The notes under the pieces were generated by a model. It was given only the letters and a program-made list of their open reading frames with translations. It searched no databases and had not been told where the DNA came from. A stretch of 44,947 nt of DNA from JANNWF01 sp052390415 (GTDB taxonomy: Bacteria > Pseudomonadota > Gammaproteobacteria > Xanthomonadales > Xanthomonadaceae), in NCBI GenBank assembly GCA_052390415.1, contig JBQTGY010000062.1:1-44947 (forward strand), in the 5' to 3' direction. Below are positions 40,445 through 44,947 of the stretch, piece by piece (within the stretch, counting starts at the first letter, position 1; every line of letters begins with the position of its first letter). The position numbers and the translations under genes were made by a program.

Positions 40445-41382
40445 TGCGCGCATCGGCATTGTCTGTGCGTCTGTTTCTGATACAAACCACTGCGGCGGCC
40501 CTCGTGGCCGCCGCGGTGTTTCCGGTTCACGCGCAAGGCCGTTTAAGTCTGGCTGAGCGCGTGGAACGCCTCGAGAGCGCGCAGGCCCAGCCTGACGCTC
40601 CCGACCAGAATTTGCAGTTGCTTAACCAGATCAACGACCTGCAAGCTGAGCTTCAGTCGTTGCGCGGGTTGATCGAGCAACAAGGCTTTGAGCTGGAGTC
40701 GCTGAAAAAGCGCGGTCGCGATCAGTACGTCGACCTGGATTCGCGCATTGCGCGGGTCGAAGGCGGCGGTGCGGCTGTTGCGCCCGGCGAGTCGGCCGCT
40801 CCCACCCAAACCGATGACGGTTTCGAGCCGTTGCCGGCTGATCCAGCGATAGGCCAACCGCCTGCCGTGCTGGAATCGCCGGGTGTGGTGATGGAAGCTC
40901 CCGAGGTCAGGCCCTCCGTCGATGGCGGTGGCGAAACCACCTCCTTGGGTGATGTCGATCCGGCCGTGATTGAGCAGGAGGGTGCGGATCCTGCCGGTGA
41001 GCGGCCGCTGTACGACTCCGCCTTCGACGCTTTGAAAGAAGGTCGTTATGCAGAATCGGCTAAGCGATTTCAGACGTTTCTGGGCAGCTATCCAAACGGC
41101 AGCTACGCGCCGAACGCTTGGTACTGGCTTGGCGAGAGTTACTACGTCACCCAGAACTACCCGATCGCGCTGGAGTCTTTTCGCGAACTGTTGACCTCGT
41201 TCCCGGATAGCGCCAAATCGCCAGACGCCCTGCTCAAGGTGGGCTATTGCCAATACGAACTGCGCCAGTGGGATGAGGCCGAAGCGACCTTGAACCAGGT
41301 CATCGAGCGTTACCCCGATAGCACCGTTTCGCGGTTGGCCCAAGGCCGTCTGCGCGCTCTGCGGCTGGAAGGCCGCAATTAG
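40444..41382 (+). CDS. cpoB: Tol-Pal-associated coordinator CpoB (YbgF)
   Basis: This 312-residue periplasmic protein has a signal cut after HAQ (about residue 31), an N-terminal trimerising coiled coil (ERVERLESAQ to DSRI, about 38-100), then an unusually long acidic, Pro-rich linker (about 105-185) and a C-terminal TPR domain (LYDSAFDALKEGRYAESAKRF onward, three TPRs). It links peptidoglycan synthesis by PBP1B to Tol constriction. E. coli CpoB is 263 residues; the extra length is mostly linker. The ATG overlaps the pal stop (TGATG). Confidence 0.93.
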   Translation: MRASALSVRLFLIQTTAAALVAAAVFPVHAQGRLSLAERVERLESAQAQPDAPDQNLQLLNQINDLQAELQSLRGLIEQQGFELESLKKRGRDQYVDLDSRIARVEGGGAAVAPGESAAPTQTDDGFEPLPADPAIGQPPAVLESPGVVMEAPEVRPSVDGGGETTSLGDVDPAVIEQEGADPAGERPLYDSAFDALKEGRYAESAKRFQTFLGSYPNGSYAPNAWYWLGESYYVTQNYPIALESFRELLTSFPDSAKSPDALLKVGYCQYELRQWDEAEATLNQVIERYPDSTVSRLAQGRLRALRLEGRN

Positions 41383-41390
41383 AGACGAGC

Positions 41391-41416
41391 ATGGGTGGGC
41401 GCTCATGCCCACCCAT
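41391..41416. repeat. Perfect 10-bp hairpin between cpoB and queE
   Basis: ATGGGTGGGC (41391-41400) and GCCCACCCAT (41407-41416) form a perfect 10-bp stem with the 6-nt loop GCTCAT in the 55-nt cpoB-queE gap, 21 nt before the queE ATG. No T-run follows. It resembles a dispersed palindromic repeat and could reduce read-through into queE. Confidence 0.75.
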
Positions 41417-41437
41417 CTGCTGCAAGCGAGTTCAAGT

Positions 41438-42112
41438 ATGTCTGTCGCCGACCTCGCCCCACCCAGCGCCACCGAGCGCCTGAAGTTGACCGAGGTATTC
41501 CTTTCGCTGCAAGGCGAGGCGCGGCACGTCGGTTGGCCGACGGTGTTCATTCGCCTCACTGGCTGCCCACTTCGTTGTGGCTATTGCGATACCGCCTACG
41601 CCTTTCACGGCGGCGACTGGTGGAGCATCGACGACGTCCTGGCAGAGGTAGCCAAGTTTGGCGCTCGCCACGTCTGTGTCACCGGCGGTGAGCCGCTGGC
41701 GCAGAAGCGCTGCCTGGCGCTGTTGCAACGCCTTTGCGATGCCGGCTATCAGGTCTCGCTGGAAACATCCGGCGCCCTCGACGTGAGTGAGGTCGATGCT
41801 CGAGTACACCGCGTGATCGACATCAAGACGCCCGGCTCAGGCGAAGTCAGCCGCAATCGCTGGGAAAATCTGCAGCAATTGCGAGCAGACGATCAACTCA
41901 AATTTGTGCTGTGTGATCGCGCGGACTTTGATTGGGCTTGTGAGCAGATTCGTCAGCACGCCCTCAATGATCGCTGCGACGTGCTGTTCTCGCACAGCCA
42001 CGCTCAGTTGAGTGCGACCGAACTCGCCGACTGGATCGTCGCCGAACGCATTCCAGTGCGCTTTCAGACCCAACTGCACAAGCAGTTGTGGGGCGACACG
42101 CCAGGCCGCTAG
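41438..42112 (+). CDS. queE: 7-carboxy-7-deazaguanine synthase QueE
   Basis: This 224-residue radical-SAM enzyme has the cluster motif GCPLRCGYCDT (CxxxCxxC), SLQGEARHVGWPTVFIRLTG before it and a downstream VTGGEPLAQ that binds SAM. It converts carboxytetrahydropterin to 7-carboxy-7-deazaguanine, on the way to preQ0 and queuosine in tRNA. queD and queF are not in the window. It precedes queC by 11 nt in the same operon. Confidence 0.95.
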   Translation: MSVADLAPPSATERLKLTEVFLSLQGEARHVGWPTVFIRLTGCPLRCGYCDTAYAFHGGDWWSIDDVLAEVAKFGARHVCVTGGEPLAQKRCLALLQRLCDAGYQVSLETSGALDVSEVDARVHRVIDIKTPGSGEVSRNRWENLQQLRADDQLKFVLCDRADFDWACEQIRQHALNDRCDVLFSHSHAQLSATELADWIVAERIPVRFQTQLHKQLWGDTPGR

Positions 42113-42123
42113 AGATCGAAAAC

Positions 42124-42804
42124 ATGCAACCCAACTCTCACGCCAGCGCGGTGGTGCTGCTTTCCGGTGGCATGGATTCCGCCGTTGTCCTGGCGATGGC
42201 GTCGGAACGCGGCTTGCGCTGCCACGCCCTCAGTGTCGCTTACGGCCAACGCCACACGTCCGAGCTCGCTGCGGCAGCGGGATTGGCGGCGTCGATGCAC
42301 GCCGCGTCCTACAAGGTCGTCAACGTTGATCTGCGCCACATCGGCGGCTCCGCATTGACTGCGGATATCGATGTGCCCGATCACGGCGGCACCGGTATAC
42401 CCGTCACCTATGTGCCAGCGCGCAACACCATCATGTTGTCGGTGGCGCTGGGATGGGCCGAAGTGTTGGGAGCGGCGGAATTGTTCTGTGGCGTCAACGC
42501 GGTGGATTATTCCGGCTACCCAGACTGTCGACCCGCCTTCATTGAAGCGTTCGAGCGGCTGGCCAACCTCGCCACCAAGGCGGGCGTTGAGGGACAGTTC
42601 ATGCGCGTCAATGCGCCGCTTATGGCGATGAGCAAGGCAGACATTGTGCGCGAAGGAATACGCTTGGGCGTCGATTTTGCCGCGACCGTTTCCTGTTACC
42701 GCGCCGACTCAGAAGGCCGCGCCTGTGGCCACTGTGATGCTTGCCGACTGCGCGCGGAAGGCTTTCTCAACGCAGGCGTGTCTGATCCGACCCGTTACGC
42801 CTGA
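42124..42804 (+). CDS. queC: 7-cyano-7-deazaguanine synthase QueC
   Basis: This 226-residue enzyme is an ATP-dependent PP-loop enzyme: SGGMDSAVVL near residue 14 is the pyrophosphate loop, and CYRADSEGRACGHCDACRLR near the C-terminus holds four zinc-binding Cys. It converts the QueE product to preQ0. ATG 42124 (MQPNSHASAVVLLSGG) is the family-like start. Together with queE and the following tRNA-Lys it keeps the order of the tol-que region in Pseudomonas. Confidence 0.96.
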   Translation: MQPNSHASAVVLLSGGMDSAVVLAMASERGLRCHALSVAYGQRHTSELAAAAGLAASMHAASYKVVNVDLRHIGGSALTADIDVPDHGGTGIPVTYVPARNTIMLSVALGWAEVLGAAELFCGVNAVDYSGYPDCRPAFIEAFERLANLATKAGVEGQFMRVNAPLMAMSKADIVREGIRLGVDFAATVSCYRADSEGRACGHCDACRLRAEGFLNAGVSDPTRYA

Positions 42805-42815
42805 AATTGAGCGGC

Positions 42816-42844
42816 TTGTCCAAGATCGCCGCGATAGCTACACT
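42816..42844 (+). promoter_or_regulatory. Candidate promoter TTGTCC - 17 bp - TACACT for tRNA-Lys
   Basis: TTGTCC (42816-42821) and TACACT (42839-42844) are 17 bp apart in the queC-tRNA-Lys gap. The start site would be near 42851, leaving an 83-nt leader to be trimmed from the tRNA precursor. It has the same form as the promoters at 132 and 26913. Confidence 0.5.
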
Positions 42845-42933
42845 GCGCGGCTCGCTCGCGTCGTCAGTTTGATCGAACGTGCTGCGTGCACAGTTGCGCT
42901 TGCATGCTTGGACTGTCGTCAGCGTCAATCAGT

Positions 42934-43009
42934 GGGTCGTTAGCTCAGTCGGTAGAGCAGCGGACTTTTAATCCGTAGGTCGACGGTTCGAATCCGTCAC
43001 GACCCACCA
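42934..43009 (+). tRNA. tRNA-Lys (anticodon TTT)
   Basis: This 76-nt cloverleaf runs from GGGTCGTTAGCTCAG to ACGACCC-A-CCA, with the anticodon loop CTTTTAA (anticodon TTT), the T-loop TTCGAAT and an encoded CCA. It reads AAA and AAG. The conserved tol-que-tRNA-Lys order of other gammaproteobacteria is kept. No integrase or duplicated 3' end follows, so no island is attached here. Confidence 0.97.
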
Positions 43010-43132
43010 CTGATCGGTGAGTGCAGGGTGCGGCCAATCCGCTTTTGCTCCGCAAAATGGCAGACGGCCGCGAGCGCATGTGCACTCGCGACCGCCATAC
43101 AGCGTGATGCTTGAATCAGCGTGAGGCTGGAA

Positions 43133-43654
43133 TCAGCCGCCCTGCTGCTTCAAGGCTGACTCGGCGTCCAGTACGGCGACGTCATAAGCCACTTTGGCGC
43201 GCTTCAGGCATTCATCGCGTTGCGGCATGACTTGCGGCGAATCGCACAGTTCCTCGGCGATTTTCAGCTTGCCCTTTGCATCGGTGATGGCCAGGTCGTA
43301 GACAGCTTTGGCGTTGTTTTCGTTAGCCTCATTGCGGACTTCAGCGACGTCTTCGCGGCCTTCGGCGGCGGTCTCGCGCACTTCATCCAGGTTGCCATCG
43401 TTGCTGGCGTCAATGGCAGCACGAGTAAGTTCGTGCTCGGCCTCCGCGGTTGCCTTGGTGACCTCGGCAGAAGATTCGGCGACGGTCGTACGCACATCCA
43501 GCTGCGCATCGGCGACATCCTTCGCGTGCTCGGTCTGTTCCTTGGCTACGTCGGCGGCGGCTTCAGTACGGGATTCAGAGCAGGCGCTGAGTCCCAAGGC
43601 GGCAGCCAGTGCGAGTGACAACGGCAGCAATCGAAGATTGAGAATGGTTGACAT
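43133..43654 (-). CDS. Hypothetical lipoprotein with long charged helix
   Basis: This 173-residue protein has a lipobox LSAC (22-25) after a hydrophobic signal. The mature part is acidic and alpha-helical, Ala/Glu-rich (VAKEQTEHAKDVADAQ, AEGREDVAEVRNEANENN), with two Cys near the end (LCDSP and DECLK) that may form a disulfide. I do not recognise the family. A strong AGGAG Shine-Dalgarno precedes the ATG. It is one of four small envelope or stress genes on the minus strand. Confidence 0.8.
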   Translation of the reverse strand: MSTILNLRLLPLSLALAAALGLSACSESRTEAAADVAKEQTEHAKDVADAQLDVRTTVAESSAEVTKATAEAEHELTRAAIDASNDGNLDEVRETAAEGREDVAEVRNEANENNAKAVYDLAITDAKGKLKIAEELCDSPQVMPQRDECLKRAKVAYDVAVLDAESALKQQGG

Positions 43655-43710
43655 GGTGTTCTCCTGGAAGGCGCGGCCACAACGCGGCCGTGCTGAGGGT
43701 GTGGGGCGAA

Positions 43711-43863
43711 TCAGTTCTTCGCGTCTTCGGCTTTCTCTTGAATCACTTCGCCGGTCCTTTCGATGTCTTTGCCAGCGCCCTGCATGGTGTTGCAGGCCGA
43801 CAGCGTCAGCGCTGCGGCGATCGCCAGCAGCAAGCGCTTTGAGGATTGGATTGAGCGGTTCAT
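43711..43863 (-). CDS. Entericidin-like small lipoprotein
   Basis: This 50-residue precursor has a hydrophobic signal and the lipobox LSAC (21-24), giving a 27-residue mature peptide with NTMQGAGKDIERTGEVIQE, typical of the entericidin EcnA/B family. In E. coli these small outer-membrane lipoproteins are linked to osmotic stress and programmed lysis. The ATG at 43863 follows an AGGAG; upstream codons are not family-like. It lies in a row with CsbD and two other small proteins. Confidence 0.85.
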   Translation of the reverse strand: MNRSIQSSKRLLLAIAAALTLSACNTMQGAGKDIERTGEVIQEKAEDAKN

Positions 43864-43950
43864 GGCTGACTCCTGTGGTGCCGCGGATGAGTCCGACCGT
43901 TGCGAGTTGGCAGACGGGCAGGGTGCTTCTCGCATGGAGAAGGAATGGCT

Positions 43951-44148
43951 CTACAACGATTCCTCGAACTTCTTGACTTGCGCTTCGGCGGCGTCTTTCT
44001 GGATGCCATAGCGCTCTTGAACTTTGCCGATCAGGTAGTCGCGATGGCCCTCGAGTTGGGCGAGATCGTCATCGGTCAATTTGGCCCATTCGGTCTTCAA
44101 TCGACCCTTGATCTGTTTCCACTTGCCTTCGATGCGGTCGCTGTTCAT
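43951..44148 (-). CDS. CsbD family stress protein
   Basis: At 65 residues, the usual CsbD length, it begins MNSDRIEGKWKQIKGRLKTE, the family signature, followed by LTDDDLAQLEGHRDYLIGKVQ. CsbD proteins are small, hydrophilic, largely helical and induced by general or osmotic stress; their molecular role is unknown. An AAGGA Shine-Dalgarno precedes the ATG. Each gene in this cluster has its own Shine-Dalgarno and spacers of about 55-90 nt. Confidence 0.93.
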   Translation of the reverse strand: MNSDRIEGKWKQIKGRLKTEWAKLTDDDLAQLEGHRDYLIGKVQERYGIQKDAAEAQVKKFEESL

Positions 44149-44224
44149 GGCGATGTTCCTTGCTGTTGGGATGAATGAATTGAACGGTTAATCGGTGCGT
44201 GGATCGCGAGCCAGCGCGCTGCGC

Positions 44225-44446
44225 TCAAAATTTGCGTGTGGCAGCTGCGGCGGCGGTGATGACGCCACCGATGACCAGCAACACATAGCCAAGTGAGCGC
44301 GACGGTGTCTTGTCGGTGGCGACGGTGACTGCCGAATCGCCAATGCTGAAAAGCGTCTTGCTGTCGGGGTAGCTGACCACGCCCAGAGAAATGAGCGCGC
44401 CCACAATCAGCAGCAGGATGCCGAAAACGATCGCGGTAGTTTTCAT
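44225..44446 (-). CDS. Small two-helix membrane protein
   Basis: This 73-residue inner-membrane protein has two hydrophobic helices (IVFGILLLIVGALISLGVV, about 6-24, and GYVLLVIGGVITAAAAA, about 53-69), joined by a polar loop of about 28 residues (DSKTLFSIGDSAV). I do not recognise the family with certainty; it resembles small DUF-type membrane proteins found with CsbD genes. ATG 44446 is preferred to the adjacent GTG 44449; an AAGGA Shine-Dalgarno is present. Confidence 0.75.
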   Translation of the reverse strand: MKTTAIVFGILLLIVGALISLGVVSYPDSKTLFSIGDSAVTVATDKTPSRSLGYVLLVIGGVITAAAAATRKF

Positions 44447-44449
44447 CAC

Positions 44450-44849
44450 GAGGATTCCTTGTGTGAGGTGCTGAACGAGTGATCGAAAAGGGCTGAAGCA
44501 GGCGTCGCAGCAAAGCCAACGTGCTTGCTAGTGAATGTTCTTCAGCAACTGCCGTGCCAGCTCCCTTCAGCATTGGAATATGCAGCAAAATCAATGGTGT
44601 GGCGCCAGTTTTGGCGCGCGTATTCGACACCGGCTTGATGCCGCCAAAAGGCAAGCTGCAAGATTCGCCGTGCGCTATTGCACGATGCAGTCCGTGAGTT
44701 TGAAGGCCGATGGCGCTGCTACGGACTGCGGTGAGCTGGCAGCAGCAAACGACTCGTGCCAACACTCTCGCCATCCGATGCACGGACCCCGCAGATGCCT
44801 GCTGGGTGGCCGCGGCAGCAGCCGCAGTGCGCGAGAGCAGGGCGTGGTT
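44450..44849. other. 400-bp stretch without a supported gene
   Basis: Both strands have open frames (up to about 130 codons), but no signal peptide, domain or Shine-Dalgarno supports them. Short inverted pieces such as TGGCGCC and AAACTGGCGCC occur near 44600, and no terminator is clear. This should contain the promoter of the small stress-gene cluster; I cannot place it. Confidence 0.4.
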
Positions 44850-44947
44850 CTAAGCCAGCGGGATGCGGTCGATCTCTCGAATCCGCGCGCGCAAGCGTCC
44901 GAGTTCGGCATGCGTAGCGACTCTTGCCAGTAGCTCGTCGGCGACAA
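44850..44947 (-). CDS. 3' end of an unidentified gene (partial)
   Basis: The last 32 codons of a gene entering from beyond the window are read on the minus strand and end at TAG (44850-44852). The end VADELLARVATHAELGRL plus an Arg-rich helix finishing in RIPLA looks like a genuine protein terminus, with no stop upstream to the window edge. The product cannot be named from so little. Confidence 0.45.
   Translation of the reverse strand, partial: VADELLARVATHAELGRLRARIREIDRIPLA

Noticed and set aside
41383..41437. preQ1 riboswitch before queE
   Set aside because: The gap holds only a plain 10-bp hairpin without the conserved aptamer loop or A-rich tail.
42934..43132. Integrated island at tRNA-Lys
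   Set aside because: Such sites are used by integrative elements in Pseudomonas, but no integrase, no duplicated tRNA end and no foreign gene follow within the next kilobase.
44535..44933. 132-codon plus-strand open frame near the right edge
   Set aside because: It overlaps the partial minus-strand gene and shows no features of a protein; composition looks random.

Overview
The window is a contiguous stretch of GC-rich (about 60% by eye) gammaproteobacterial chromosome. Its gene content, an intact aspS-ruvCAB-ybgC-tolQRAB-pal-cpoB-queE-queC-tRNA-Lys block, and its many short palindromic intergenic repeats fit the Lysobacterales (Xanthomonadales: Lysobacteraceae or Rhodanobacteraceae). That placement is inference. 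No phage, IS element, CRISPR array or rRNA is visible.

Layout. (1) 1-640: a small secreted protein behind a recognisable promoter. (2) 656-7674, minus strand: a seven-gene lipid-modification operon. In transcription order it encodes a membrane fatty-acid desaturase, a FAD oxidoreductase, DUF1365, a full-length Cfa-type methyltransferase, DUF2878, DUF1295 and a short Cfa-like methyltransferase. Parts of it resemble clusters that methylate or oxidise phospholipid acyl chains in other proteobacteria. This gene combination is the best candidate in the window for an undescribed pathway. (3) 7.8-15.3 kb: housekeeping genes (pseudouridine synthase, typA, cyclophilin, a zinc-protease-like lipoprotein, an aminotransferase, mdh, prpB). 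(4) 15.3-22.8 kb, all minus strand: a Uma2 protein and a TetR-controlled RND efflux operon (tetR-acrA-acrB-outer-membrane factor) with a perfect 16-bp palindromic operator. This block sits between prpB and prpC, which are usually neighbours in the methylcitrate cycle. (5) 23.1-31.3 kb: prpC, a SleB-type hydrolase, a remnant of a YgjP/DUF45 metallopeptidase beside tRNA-Asn, a PagL-like protein, YceH, an ABC-F ATPase, a FmdB zinc ribbon and two secreted proteins. (6) 31.5-43.0 kb, plus strand: aspS, the RuvABC resolvasome, the whole Tol-Pal envelope system with its accessory genes, two queuosine (preQ0) genes and tRNA-Lys. (7) 43.1-44.9 kb, minus strand: four very small stress/envelope proteins (a lipoprotein, entericidin-like, CsbD, a two-helix membrane protein) and the 3' end of an unidentified gene.

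Recurring features. At least ten different foldback or palindromic repeats lie between genes, and some run into coding ends. The hexamer TACACT recurs just upstream of genes and looks like a common -10 element; in the ABC-F gene it lies so close to the ATG that the mRNA may be leaderless. Functional themes are envelope integrity and membrane lipid chemistry (the lipid operon, Tol-Pal, RND efflux, PagL-like, lipoproteins), propionate and C4 metabolism (mdh, prpB, prpC) and translation or tRNA functions (aspS, typA, ABC-F, queE/queC, two tRNAs).
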